DNA of 51,425 bases from Limnohabitans sp. (GCF_030158565.1 NZ_JAOASQ010000037.1:1-51425); one strand, 5' to 3'. Numbered from the stretch's first letter, positions 15,674-24,344 are shown. Made by a program: numbers and translations. The notes: generated by a model not told the origin, from the letters alone.

Positions 15674-16480
15674 TCAGGCATATTGAGCCTCCCATTGGCT
15701 GATGATGCGGTGCAACTGCGCCACACCATCGGTCAAGGCTGCGGGTCCGGGTTGCAGGATGTCGGCCGACTTGATCTCAAACAACTGCCCGTTGCGCACC
15801 GCGGGCACGTCTTGCCAGCCTGGGCGTGCGGCCACTTTTTCGGGACGGAATTTCTTGCCGCACCACGAGCCGATGATGATGTCGGGGGCGCGTTCCACGA
15901 TGGTCTGTCCATCGGCAATGATGCGGTCACGGCCCAGCGACTGCACGGCCAGCTCGGGGAACACGTCGTCACCGCCAGCGATGCCCATCAATTCCGACAC
16001 CCAGCGGATGCCGCTGATGTGGGGCTCGTCCCACTCTTCAAAAAACACTTTGGGGCGGCGCTTGAAGCTGGCCGCCTTTTGGCCGATGGCGTCCAGCTCG
16101 GCGCGCATGGCCGACAGCCGGGTCAGGCCTTGCTCGGCCTCGCCCACCATGGCCGCGACCTGGTAGAGCATCGAGAAAATCTCATCCACGCTGCGCTGGT
16201 TGAAGATGGTGACCTGCACACCAGCCTTGATCAGCAAAGAGGCAATGTCGGCCTGCAGGTCAGAAAAACCAAAAACACAATCGGGCTTGAGCGCCAGGAT
16301 CTTGTCGATCTTGGCGCTCAAAAAAGCACTTACCTTGGGCTTTTCATCGCGGGCACGGCGCGGCCGCACCGTGTAACCCGAGATGCCCACAATGCGCTGC
16401 TCTTGCCCCAACAGGTAAAGCCACTCCGTCGCCTCTTCGGTGAGGCAGACGATGCGTTGGGGGGCGAGGGCAGTAATCAT
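15674..16480 (-). CDS. Cobalamin-binding-protein-like domain without a signal peptide
   Basis: A 268-residue protein with the type III binding-protein fold: QRIVCLTEEATEWLYLLG, IDKILALKPDCVFGFSDLQ, FEEWDEPHISG and a C-terminal RPGWQDVPAVRNGQLFEI. It is a second BtuF-like protein in the operon, but it has no signal peptide and starts directly in the first strand, so it is probably cytosolic. The start ATG at 16480 lies 6 bases after the btuB stop. A role in cytosolic corrinoid handling is inferred; homologues are usually annotated simply as cobalamin-binding protein. Confidence 0.85.
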   Translation of the reverse strand: MITALAPQRIVCLTEEATEWLYLLGQEQRIVGISGYTVRPRRARDEKPKVSAFLSAKIDKILALKPDCVFGFSDLQADIASLLIKAGVQVTIFNQRSVDEIFSMLYQVAAMVGEAEQGLTRLSAMRAELDAIGQKAASFKRRPKVFFEEWDEPHISGIRWVSELMGIAGGDDVFPELAVQSLGRDRIIADGQTIVERAPDIIIGSWCGKKFRPEKVAARPGWQDVPAVRNGQLFEIKSADILQPGPAALTDGVAQLHRIISQWEAQYA

Positions 16481-16486
16481 CTGAGA

Positions 16487-18436
16487 TTAAAAACGTCGTT
16501 GTGCACTGAGGTACACCGAGCGACCAGCTTCTGGGTACACCGACTGCTCAGTTGGAGAACAACGTGAGCGGTAGTTGTAGTAAGAGTGGTCTGTCACATT
16601 ATTGATAGCAGCAGAATAGGTCCACATATCAATTTGATGGTTATAGCGGAGGTTCAGTACGCCATAGCTTGGGATTTTTTCTGTACATGCATTGTCCCAA
16701 TCTCCGGTTACACGTTGTTGAGCGACCCACTGACCAGATACGACGATTTGCTGGGTACTAGACATGCGCCAAGACAACCGAGCCGTCAAACTATCATGCG
16801 GCACCATCGGAACATCTCGCCCGTCATGGGGTCCTGAACGAAAGACCGCCCTACGGTGCGCCGCTTGAACTGACGCATCCACAGAAGATGACAAACGATG
16901 CTGGCTTTCGAGTTCAACCCCTTCGCGACGGGTTGGATCAAAGTTGACGTTGGCACTACCGTCGTAGCCAATTTCGTTTGTCAGATCGTTGCTGTAATAA
17001 CGGGCCGTCCATTTGCCCCATGACTGGGACCTGCGATAGCCAATTTCGTGGTCACGTGATGTCTGTGGACGAAGGCGGTTAGGATCGCTTGGACAGCTGT
17101 ACCCTGGATAGGGGTAGCAAGCAAATTCATCAATCGTCGCCAAGCGAAAACTGGTGCCCGTCCGGGCAAAGACTTGTGCAGTCTCGCTCAGTTGCAGAGT
17201 TGATCCCAGCTCCCACGATGTGTTGTTCGCATCCAGAACTCCAACCGCACCTCCCGTGATCTCGCGTTGAGCCTGAGTTCTACGGACTCCAGCATACACA
17301 CTCAATCCTTGCGGCACAAAGTTGGTTTCATGTCTTGCATAAATAGCCCGTGAAGTCTGGTCCAACAAAGACTCCCCGCTGTTGCGATTTTGACTCCAGT
17401 TCTCCGCATCCAATCCCAACACCAGTTTCTGGAAAATGCCCTCAGAACGGAACTCTCGCCAAGTTCTTAGGCCCAGACGTTTTGCACTGCTATCACTGGC
17501 ATCTGTATATGTGTATGCAGGTCGAACATAGACCGACTCCATGGTGTTCCAGCGTTGGTTCAAATCCAAGCCGACACGCCAATCGAGCAACGTAAATTCC
17601 CCGCTGACGAGGACATTGCCAGAGCGCCCACTGCCGTGATCGTCTCGGAAATAAGTTTTGCGGGGGCTGGTGCGAAAGTCTTCGAGCGTCAATCCACCAG
17701 GCAATCGTCCCTTGTAGTCCTGGGATCCCAATTGAAAAGACCACTGCGCTGCGCCCTCAGACCAGACGGCTCTGGCCAACCCGTTGTTCTCCTGCCGAGC
17801 AAAATTGTCCCTGTGGTTGTCGGTCTCATAACGGCCGCCATGCAACTGAAAGCGCCAAGCGTCATCGCCTGTGTGGAGAGAAAATCGGGCTTCTCGCGTC
17901 CCCAAACTACCCGCGAGGACTCCAACAGAGCCCCCCGGCTGTGCAAGACCTTTTTGAGTGATCACGTTGATCACTCCAGCAGTGGCACCATCACCATGCA
18001 AAACAGCCCCACTGCCGCGCACGATTTCAATGCGTTCGATACTAGATAGAGGAATCCAAGCAAGATTGGCACTGCCGGAGTCGCCTTCATTTTGGCGAAC
18101 TCCATCAATCAAAATCACCACATTGTTGCCCGCAGTTTCACCAAATCCCCGCATATCCAGTGTCTGGTTTCTGCCACCCGAAGTGTCTATGCGACCGATG
18201 ACGCCCCCCAACAACCGAATGGCTTCATTGGCATTGGTGACACCCGATGTGTGAATATCCTCTGCTGTGATGACCGTCACACCCTGTGGCAACAAAAATG
18301 GGTCCTGCGGTATACGACCAGCAGTGATCACAGTTTCAGAGGTTGCACTGGTAGAAACACTCTGAGCAAAAGAAGTCGCGTGACCAGCGGCCACAGAAAC
18401 AACCGCCATGTAGATAGGGCTAAATAGAGTCTTCAT
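16487..18436 (-). CDS. btuB: TonB-dependent outer-membrane cobalamin receptor (BtuB-like)
   Basis: A 649-residue outer-membrane receptor. A signal peptide (MKTLFSPIYMAVVSVAAG) is followed by a TonB-box-like ETVITAG, the plug domain (GVTVITAEDI, NVVILIDGVRQNEGD, IERIEIVRGSGAVLHGDGA, GVINVITQKG) and a beta-barrel ending in the typical terminal Phe (YLSAQRRF). The ATG at 18436 begins the signal peptide; a start six codons upstream is possible. The cobalamin riboswitch immediately upstream supports B12 as ligand over siderophores. Its codon use is less GC-biased than that of its neighbours, as often seen in receptor genes. Confidence 0.9.
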   Translation of the reverse strand: MKTLFSPIYMAVVSVAAGHATSFAQSVSTSATSETVITAGRIPQDPFLLPQGVTVITAEDIHTSGVTNANEAIRLLGGVIGRIDTSGGRNQTLDMRGFGETAGNNVVILIDGVRQNEGDSGSANLAWIPLSSIERIEIVRGSGAVLHGDGATAGVINVITQKGLAQPGGSVGVLAGSLGTREARFSLHTGDDAWRFQLHGGRYETDNHRDNFARQENNGLARAVWSEGAAQWSFQLGSQDYKGRLPGGLTLEDFRTSPRKTYFRDDHGSGRSGNVLVSGEFTLLDWRVGLDLNQRWNTMESVYVRPAYTYTDASDSSAKRLGLRTWREFRSEGIFQKLVLGLDAENWSQNRNSGESLLDQTSRAIYARHETNFVPQGLSVYAGVRRTQAQREITGGAVGVLDANNTSWELGSTLQLSETAQVFARTGTSFRLATIDEFACYPYPGYSCPSDPNRLRPQTSRDHEIGYRRSQSWGKWTARYYSNDLTNEIGYDGSANVNFDPTRREGVELESQHRLSSSVDASVQAAHRRAVFRSGPHDGRDVPMVPHDSLTARLSWRMSSTQQIVVSGQWVAQQRVTGDWDNACTEKIPSYGVLNLRYNHQIDMWTYSAAINNVTDHSYYNYRSRCSPTEQSVYPEAGRSVYLSAQRRF

Positions 18437-18504
18437 GATAAATAAACAAGTCAAAACGCCCTCACCGCCTTCCCCGACAGTGCATGGGCTTCACGACCGG
18501 TCTT

Positions 18505-18740
18505 GCGACAGGTCACCTTGTTGGCCGGTATCCGGGCTGACAGAGCGACCTTCATCACCTTCCCAGCAGTCTGTTTCAGGGCGGCCAGTGGTTTGAGATG
18601 AAAGCTGGGTTTTCGTTTGACTGAAAACCCGTCTGCTTACCGTTGCGGGGGCAGCGCAGGTTAGGTGGGCCGAGTTGGCTTGTCCCTCCTGCTTCCCGTT
18701 GAACTGCGCGCCGTGAACCGGCATCGCGAGCACCAACAGC
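18505..18740 (-). promoter_or_regulatory. Cobalamin (AdoCbl) riboswitch upstream of btuB
   Basis: Read on the minus strand the leader carries GGTGCTCGCGATGCCGG near 18733, the conserved GCCCCCGCAACGGTAAG core, the CCACTGGCC segment, GGGAAGG, and the B12 box AGCCCGGATACCGGCC at 18523-18538. These occur in the order of a cobalamin riboswitch. About 70 bases separate it from the btuB ATG. It probably represses the whole btuB-to-cobQ transcript when B12 is plentiful. The exact ends are estimated. Confidence 0.93.
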
Positions 18741-18823
18741 GGTCATTTTATGCGCCAAACTGTCTCCTAGCCTACAAAATCGCCCACGCTCTACAATGCG
18801 AAATCTCTTTTTCTTTGTCTGCC

Positions 18824-19054
18824 ATGGCCCATTCCGACACCATTGATCAAATTGCCGAGCGTGTGGATCATTTGTTGCTGCGCCACGAAGAGCTTCAACG
18901 CACCAACGCTTTATTGGCCCAGCAAGTCCAGGCGCTGACCCTTGAGCGTGACCAGCTCAAATCCCGACTGGCGGCAGCCAGAGCCCGTGTGGATGCCTTG
19001 ATTGAGCGTTTGCCTGCATCCAACGCCCCCGCATCTCCTGAGGCTTCAGCATGA
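18824..19054 (+). CDS. ZapB-like coiled-coil protein (TIGR02449 type)
   Basis: A 76-residue coiled-coil protein (HEELQRTNALLAQQVQAL, then TLERDQLKSRL). It is of the small family usually found just upstream of zapA and annotated as TIGR02449 or ZapB-like. It probably assists division-ring assembly with ZapA. Its stop overlaps the zapA start by four bases (ATGA). A possible -10 element, TACAAT, lies at 18792-18797, without a clear -35. The longer open frame from 18665 crosses the divergent riboswitch and was not used. Confidence 0.85.
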   Translation: MAHSDTIDQIAERVDHLLLRHEELQRTNALLAQQVQALTLERDQLKSRLAAARARVDALIERLPASNAPASPEASA

Positions 19055-19377
19055 GCAACAAACAATTGGACGTCCAGATCATGGGGCAAAGTTACATCCT
19101 CGGTTGCCCCGAGGGTGGTGAAGACCGCTTGCTGGCTGCCGTGCGCAAAGTGGATGAAGCCATGTGCAAAATCCGCGATGCCGGCAAGATCAAGGCGCGT
19201 GACCGAATTGCCGTTCTGGCCGCGTTGAACCTGGCTTTTGATCAAGCTGAAGCGCCATCGCCAAGCGCCACTGCCAGCGCTGCAGTGGCCGATGTCCCCG
19301 AAGCATCGCAAGAGCGCTTGTCGCAGTTGCTCAACCGCCTGGACCATGTTCTGGAGCAAGACGGTCAATTGATCTGA
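19051..19377 (+). CDS. zapA: Cell division protein ZapA
   Basis: A 108-residue ZapA: KQLDVQIMGQSYILGCPEG in the N-terminal domain, AVRKVDEAMCKIRD and IAVLAALNLAFD in the core, and a C-terminal coiled coil (ERLSQLLNRLDHVLEQ). It cross-links FtsZ filaments at the division site. The linker around residues 68-85 is Ala/Ser-rich. It is followed by the 6S RNA gene, the conserved proteobacterial arrangement. Confidence 0.94.
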   Translation: MSNKQLDVQIMGQSYILGCPEGGEDRLLAAVRKVDEAMCKIRDAGKIKARDRIAVLAALNLAFDQAEAPSPSATASAAVADVPEASQERLSQLLNRLDHVLEQDGQLI

Positions 19378-19414
19378 TGCAGACGTTGTTCTGTGGCAGG
19401 TCTTTTGAAAGTCC

Positions 19415-19420
19415 TACAAT
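19415..19420 (+). promoter_or_regulatory. -10 element of the 6S RNA promoter
   Basis: TACAAT ends six bases before the predicted 6S RNA 5' end at 19427. No convincing -35 hexamer is seen at the usual distance. Confidence 0.6.
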
Positions 19421-19426
19421 CCCATG

Positions 19427-19598
19427 GTCTGCGGTGCATGCCGGGCTTTATATTTCCTTGAACCAATGCTCTTAGAGCACGGGCTTGGTACATTGGCTGG
19501 TGAGCGTGATCGTCTCGCGTCAGATGAACCCAACGCCAGTCTGCCCTCGCCCACCTGAACCCCCGGTTCAGGATGACGGTCCGGTGGCATTCGCAGAC
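19427..19598 (+). ncRNA. ssrS: 6S RNA
   Basis: The ~172-base region after zapA folds with a perfect closing stem between GTCTGCG (19427-19433) and CGCAGAC (19592-19598). Further pairing includes GCATGCCGGGC against the CCGGTGGCA side and an apical hairpin with ACCCCCGG-TTCAGG. A long imperfect helix with a central bubble is the hallmark of 6S RNA, which binds sigma-70 RNA polymerase. Location directly downstream of zapA is diagnostic. The 3' end may extend a few bases. Confidence 0.88.
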
Positions 19599-19626
19599 AC
19601 CTTCTTCACTTGCACTCCAATTCACC

Positions 19627-20442
19627 ATGATGATTGAACCAACGCTGCTGGCCGAATTGGCCATTCTGGGCCTTTGCACAGGTTTTCTGGCCGGTCTGCT
19701 CGGCATTGGTGGCGGCATGATCATGGTGCCCTTCCTCACCTATTTGCTCGGACAGCGCGGCGTGGGTCCTGATCTGGCCGTGAAGATGGCCATTGCCACC
19801 TCGATGGCGACCATCATCTTCACTTCGGTGTCGAGCGTGCGGGCTCACCACAAGAAAAAAGCCGTGCGCTGGGATCTGGTCAAAGGTCTGGCACCCGGCA
19901 TTGTGCTGGGCAGCCTGATCGGCAGCATGGGCATTTTTGCATTCGTCAAAGGCGCATCGCTCGCCTTGTTCTTTGCCGCATTCGTGGGCTTCTCTGCCAC
20001 GCAAATGTTTCTGGACAAGAAACCCGCCCCTACCCGCCAAATGCCTGGTTTTACCGGTCAATTGGGTGCCGGCGGCTTGATCGGCTTGTTGTCGGGTCTG
20101 GTTGGCGCCGGTGGCGGCTTCATCAGCGTGCCCTTCATGACCTGGTGCAATGTGGCCATTCACAACGCGGTGGCCACCAGCGCAGCCTTGGGTTTTCCGA
20201 TTGCTTTGGCCAACGTGGCCGGCTACATCGTCAGCGGTCAGAACGTGCAGAACCTGCCTGACTATTCGTTTGGCTACCTGTGGCTGCCAGCGCTGGTGGT
20301 GATTGCGGTGTGCAGCGTGACCATGGCCCCTGTGGGTGCGGCCACGGCACACAAGCTGCCCGTCAAACAGCTCAAGCGCGTGTTCGCCACCATCTTGTAT
20401 GTGCTGGCCGCCTACATGCTCTACAAAGGCCTGAGCGCCTGA
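19627..20442 (+). CDS. TSUP (TauE/SafE) family membrane permease
   Basis: A 271-residue integral membrane protein with about eight hydrophobic segments and the duplicated TSUP signature (GLLGIGGGMIMVPFL near residue 25 and GLVGAGGGFISVPFM near residue 160). The family exports or imports sulfite, sulfonates or other organic anions; the substrate here is unknown. ATGs at 19627 and 19630 are adjacent. It begins 28 bases after the 6S RNA stem and faces the convergent SIMPL gene. Confidence 0.88.
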   Translation: MMIEPTLLAELAILGLCTGFLAGLLGIGGGMIMVPFLTYLLGQRGVGPDLAVKMAIATSMATIIFTSVSSVRAHHKKKAVRWDLVKGLAPGIVLGSLIGSMGIFAFVKGASLALFFAAFVGFSATQMFLDKKPAPTRQMPGFTGQLGAGGLIGLLSGLVGAGGGFISVPFMTWCNVAIHNAVATSAALGFPIALANVAGYIVSGQNVQNLPDYSFGYLWLPALVVIAVCSVTMAPVGAATAHKLPVKQLKRVFATILYVLAAYMLYKGLSA

Positions 20443-20460
20443 TCCGCTTGGCGTGTCCGC

Positions 20461-21186
20461 TCATTTGAGCTGGATGCTGCCCGCAACATTGACCACCACG
20501 CGGGACTGACCCGCCTGCGCAGGAATGGGCATGGGAGATGGCGCGGCATCCATCTGCATCGAGGCCATGCGTACCTGAGGCGGCTCACCCGATGTCTCCT
20601 GATTGGTGACACGCACCTCGCGCAGACCTTAAGTGCCAAAGCCAAAGCTGGAGGCCAATGCACTGGCTCGCGCCTGGAATTGCGCCACCGCCTGACCCTG
20701 AATGCGGCTTTCGGTCTGGCGCTTGAGTTCAGGACTGACTTCCCAATGCATCTGACTGACGGTCAGGCCCTGCACGCGTCCGGCCACAGCGGTGATGCGC
20801 TCCACATCGCGACCTTGCAACACCAATTCGGCCACACCGGTCCAACCGTTGGTTTTGCCGTCGCGGCCATAACGCGGGGAGACCGACAATTGGCCTGTGC
20901 TGACATCCAGCAAACCCGCTTGAGCAGAACCTTGCGCCAAGCTCAATGCAGAAGCCAGCTGCGTTTTGATCTGCTTTTGAACGGCGGCTGCATCGGTCCC
21001 TTCTTTTTGCACGGCCAAGGTCATGACCAGCCAATCCTGAGTGACCTGCGCTGAAGCCGATGCGCTCAAATGCACAATCTGAGAAGAGGCAACAAGCGGA
21101 TCCTTGGTCACAGAATTTTGTGCATGGGCCGTGATGCTGGACAACGCCACAATGATGACAGCAGACAAGCTGTTGAAATTTCGCAT
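20461..21186 (-). pseudogene. SIMPL-domain (DUF541) periplasmic protein interrupted by an in-frame TAA
   Basis: The first 185 codons encode a signal peptide (MRNFNSLSAVIIVALSSITAHA) and most of a SIMPL domain, including LSASASAQVTQDWLVMTLAV, GWTGVAELVLQGRDVERI and FQARASALASSFGFG. A TAA at 20629-20631 follows. The same frame then continues with GLREVRVTNQETSGEPPQVR to a TGA at 20461. In relatives FGF is followed by a Tyr- or Ser-containing stretch and LREV, so a Tyr codon probably became TAA. The ATG at 21186 has GAGG five bases upstream. It could be a pseudogene, a truncated but working protein, or a sequencing error. Confidence 0.85.
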
Positions 21187-21263
21187 GAACACCTCGTGAA
21201 AATGAGGTGCCATTGTGAGCGCCCAAGGGCCGTCAACGGGCCATCAGACACTTCGACGTCGTA

Positions 21264-21941
21264 TCAGGGTGTAACGCACCATGGCGCTTGGTCGTGCACC
21301 AAGCCCATCCACAAAGCCCAAGAGGACAAGCCCACCAGGGCCAAGCCGGCCACGCGCACGCCCCACGCGCCATCACCAAGGGTTTGCAGGCGCAGCAACA
21401 ACCAAGGCCCGGTCCACAAACTCAAGCTCGAACCCAACGCGAAAAGAGCCATGCTGCTCGCGCCACTCAAAGGATCGCCCGCCAAAGCGGCGACCATCAA
21501 GGCGGAATAGAGCAAGCCGCAAGGCATCAGTGCCCACAAAAGTCCGACCAGCAAAGGCGCGACGGCGCCGGAGCGCTGATGAAAAGCACGAACACGCGCC
21601 CACAGTCTGCGGGCCCCTGCTTCGAGCCACACCGGCTGGCGCGCTTGCACCACCAACACCAGCCCCAAGGCCATTGCCGACAGATGCAGCAAGGTCCACA
21701 GGGGTCGCAAAGCAGCGGACTGGGTGGTGAGCCACCCGAGGCCCTGCACGCTGTACGCAGCGGCTGCGCCCAGCAATGAATACCCCAACATCCGACCGAC
21801 TTGGAAAGTCCAAAGCGCACGCAGACGGTGCTCACCGGCCGCCTGCCCCAGACCTGCACAGGCAGCCCCACACATGGCAACGCAGTGAGGACCACCCAAG
21901 AGACCCATCATCAACGCAGTGATGGCCAAAGAACTTTGCAT
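21264..21941 (-). CDS. TauE/SafE (UreH/DsbD-2-like) membrane protein
   Basis: A 225-residue protein with about six membrane helices. The paired Cys-containing signatures are GGPHCVAMCGAACAGL (His19, Cys20, Cys24) and LWALMPCGLLYSAL, as in the sulfite-exporter-like/DsbD_2 family often found beside cytochrome oxidase and haem genes. The intramembrane Cys and His could carry a metal or electrons, which is inference. I chose the ATG at 21941 with GGGA upstream; an ATG at 21986 would add a charged leader. It follows hemN by 51 bases. Confidence 0.83.
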   Translation of the reverse strand: MQSSLAITALMMGLLGGPHCVAMCGAACAGLGQAAGEHRLRALWTFQVGRMLGYSLLGAAAAYSVQGLGWLTTQSAALRPLWTLLHLSAMALGLVLVVQARQPVWLEAGARRLWARVRAFHQRSGAVAPLLVGLLWALMPCGLLYSALMVAALAGDPLSGASSMALFALGSSLSLWTGPWLLLRLQTLGDGAWGVRVAGLALVGLSSWALWMGLVHDQAPWCVTP

Positions 21942-21992
21942 GTTTTTCCCGCTTGATCCGCGCTCCTGCGCAGACATCTTGCCCATCCTAGC

Positions 21993-23375
21993 TCAGATGA
22001 TTTTGGAAAAACGGGTCCGATTGCGGTCGGCTTGCAGATAGCGGTCAAACACCATGGCCACGCCGCGCACAAAAAACCAGCCCATGCCGGTCACCTGAAT
22101 GCCGGTGTCGCTCAGCTGCACCAAGCCTTGGCCCTGCATGTCATCGAGTTGCGCCAATTCGGCTGAGAAGTATTTCTTGAAGTCCACCAGCCAAGCCAGG
22201 TTGATGGACTCGAACTGCAACTGCCCCTGGCACATCAAGGCCATGATCACGGCGCGACGGATCAAGTCGTCACGCGTCAGCGCCAGGCCACGCACCACGG
22301 GCAAATGCCCCTGGTCGAGCAGATCGCAATACTCTTCCATGGTCTTGGCGTTTTGGCTGTAGGTGGCTCCCACACGGCCAATGGAGGACACCCCCAGGGC
22401 AATCAAATCGCAATCGGCTTGGGTGCTGTAGCCCTGAAAATTGCGGTGCAAGCGCCCTTGCCGCTTGGCCACAGCCAAGGCATCGCCGGGCAAGGCAAAG
22501 TGGTCCATGCCAATGTAGACATAGCCCGCCTCAGTGAAGGCATCCAGCGAACTGGAGAGCATGGCCACTTTGGCACCACCTGAAGGCAGCTCAGCGGCAT
22601 GGATGCGCCGCTGAGGCTTGAAGCGCTCGGGCAAATGCGCATAGGCGTACAAGGCAATGCGGTCCGGGCGCAATTCATTGACCTGTGCCAAGGTGCGCTC
22701 AAACGACTCTGGGGTCTGCAAGGGCAAGCCATAGATCAGGTCGACGTTGACCGATTCGAAACCCAGACGGCGCGCAGCCGCCACCAGGTCAAACACCTGC
22801 CGAGCGGGTTGGACGCGGTGCACCGCTTTTTGCACAGCCGGATCAAAGTCCTGCACGCCAAAGCTCAGGCGGTTAAAACCCAGCTCGGCCAACACAGCCA
22901 AGCGCTGTTCATCGACGGTGCGGGGATCGACTTCGACCGAATACTCACCACCCGGCACAAACTCAAAATGCCGCCGCAGCATGTGCATCAATTCACGCAA
23001 TTCGTCGTCACTCAAAAAGGTGGGCGTACCGCCCCCTAAGTGCAGCTGGCTGACAGACTGGCCCATGCCCAGATGGGCGGTGTGCAATTGCACTTCACGC
23101 GTCAAGTAACGCAGATAGGTTGCAGCCCGGTCTTTGTGCTTGGTGATGATCTTGTTGCAGGCGCAGTAGTAGCACAGTGACTCGCAAAACGGGATGTGCA
23201 CGTACAAGGACAAAGGCGTTGGCTTGCCCATCGCACCCGATTTTCGCTGGTCAAGTGCTTGCAAATAGTCAGCTTCGCCAAACGCCTCCACAAAGCGGTC
23301 TGCCGTGGGGTACGAGGTGTAGCGAGGCCCGGGGACATCAAATCGTGTCAGCAATTCAGGCGTGATGAGGGACAT
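21993..23375 (-). CDS. hemN: Oxygen-independent coproporphyrinogen III dehydrogenase
   Basis: A 460-residue radical SAM enzyme converting coproporphyrinogen III to protoporphyrinogen IX without oxygen. The Fe-S motif is HIPFCESLCYYCACNKI (Cys64, 68, 71). SAM-site landmarks are LGGGTPTFLSD and SVEVDPRTVDEQRL, followed by NRLSFGVQDFDPAVQKAVHR and YAHLPERFKPQRRI. It is divergent from fnr with an FNR-type dyad between them, so anaerobic induction is likely. It supplies haem for the cbb3 oxidase nearby. Confidence 0.96.
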   Translation of the reverse strand: MSLITPELLTRFDVPGPRYTSYPTADRFVEAFGEADYLQALDQRKSGAMGKPTPLSLYVHIPFCESLCYYCACNKIITKHKDRAATYLRYLTREVQLHTAHLGMGQSVSQLHLGGGTPTFLSDDELRELMHMLRRHFEFVPGGEYSVEVDPRTVDEQRLAVLAELGFNRLSFGVQDFDPAVQKAVHRVQPARQVFDLVAAARRLGFESVNVDLIYGLPLQTPESFERTLAQVNELRPDRIALYAYAHLPERFKPQRRIHAAELPSGGAKVAMLSSSLDAFTEAGYVYIGMDHFALPGDALAVAKRQGRLHRNFQGYSTQADCDLIALGVSSIGRVGATYSQNAKTMEEYCDLLDQGHLPVVRGLALTRDDLIRRAVIMALMCQGQLQFESINLAWLVDFKKYFSAELAQLDDMQGQGLVQLSDTGIQVTGMGWFFVRGVAMVFDRYLQADRNRTRFSKII

Positions 23376-23444
23376 GAGCCCACCCTTTAATCAAATCGTG
23401 TTCAGTACGGGTGTCGACTTTGCCCGCAAGTCATGCAGCGTGTT

Positions 23445-23458
23445 TTGACACAAGTCAA
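23445..23458. promoter_or_regulatory. FNR-type binding site between hemN and fnr
   Basis: TTGAC-ACAA-GTCAA is a perfect dyad of the FNR/CRP half-site class, 70 bases before the hemN ATG and 127 bases before the fnr ATG. It could activate hemN and also autoregulate fnr. No strong -10 is placed at -41.5 spacing on either side. Confidence 0.72.
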
Positions 23459-23584
23459 TCTTCGTAATGGTTAACTTCAATTTTTGACTGTTTCCGGGTA
23501 TACCCCGAAGAGCAGCAAAGAAATCGTATTAAGCTCAAGACTTGATCCAAGGCAAGAACCATTTGTCATCGACGAGATAACACC

Positions 23585-24307
23585 ATGAATCCACAAGCCA
23601 TCAAAGTCGCCTGCTCCAACTGCAACCTGCGCGAACTGTGCATGCCCATGGGTTTGAACGAACAGGACCTCAACCGACTCGATGATCTGGTGGCCGTGCG
23701 TCGCAAAATCAAACGCGGCGGTACCCTGTTCACCAATGGCGAAAAGTTCACATCGCTGTACGCCATTCGTACCGGATTTTTCAAAACCTGCCTGGCCACC
23801 GAAGATGGTCGCGATCAGGTGACCGGGTTTCAGATGGCAGGCGAGATCATTGGTCTGGATGGCATCGTGCACGATCAACACACTTGCGATGCGGTGGCCC
23901 TGGAAGACGCTGAAGTCTGCGTCATGCCCTTCGACCGTATCGAAGAGCTGTCACGTGAAGTGACCGCTTTACAGCACCATGTGCACAAAATCATGAGCCG
24001 TGAAATCGTGCGTGAGCACGGTGTGATGTTGCTCTTGGGCAGCATGCGGGCGGAAGAACGTCTGGCCGCTTTTTTGCTGAATCTGGTGCAACGCTTGCAC
24101 GCAAGGGGTTTCTCTCAGTCCGAATTGGTGTTGCGCATGACACGAGAAGAAATCGGCAGTTATCTGGGCCTCAAATTGGAGACCGTGAGCCGAACTTTTT
24201 CAAAGTTTGTGGAAGATGGCACTGTAGAAGTCAAGCAGCGGCATGTGCGGATTCTGGACACCGATGGTTTGCAGCGCCTGGTCAACAACCCTGCACATTG
24301 TCATTGA
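23585..24307 (+). CDS. fnr: FNR-type oxygen-sensing transcription regulator
   Basis: A 240-residue CRP/FNR regulator. The 4Fe-4S ligands are Cys10, Cys13, Cys19 and Cys112; the spacing CX2CX5C plus 93 residues is identical to E. coli FNR. The cNMP-like domain contains SLYAIRTGFFKTC and the dimer helix follows HKIMSREIV. The C-terminal helix-turn-helix MTREEIGSYLGL-ETVSRTF carries the Glu, Ser and Arg that read TTGAT half-sites. Three matching dyads in the window (23445, 29760, 32292) make it the likely regulator of hemN, ccoNOQP, ccoI and usp. Confidence 0.96.
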   Translation: MNPQAIKVACSNCNLRELCMPMGLNEQDLNRLDDLVAVRRKIKRGGTLFTNGEKFTSLYAIRTGFFKTCLATEDGRDQVTGFQMAGEIIGLDGIVHDQHTCDAVALEDAEVCVMPFDRIEELSREVTALQHHVHKIMSREIVREHGVMLLLGSMRAEERLAAFLLNLVQRLHARGFSQSELVLRMTREEIGSYLGLKLETVSRTFSKFVEDGTVEVKQRHVRILDTDGLQRLVNNPAHCH

Positions 24308-24344
24308 CGGCTTCAAGGGTGGGGAGCCCTTACAAAACTTGCAT

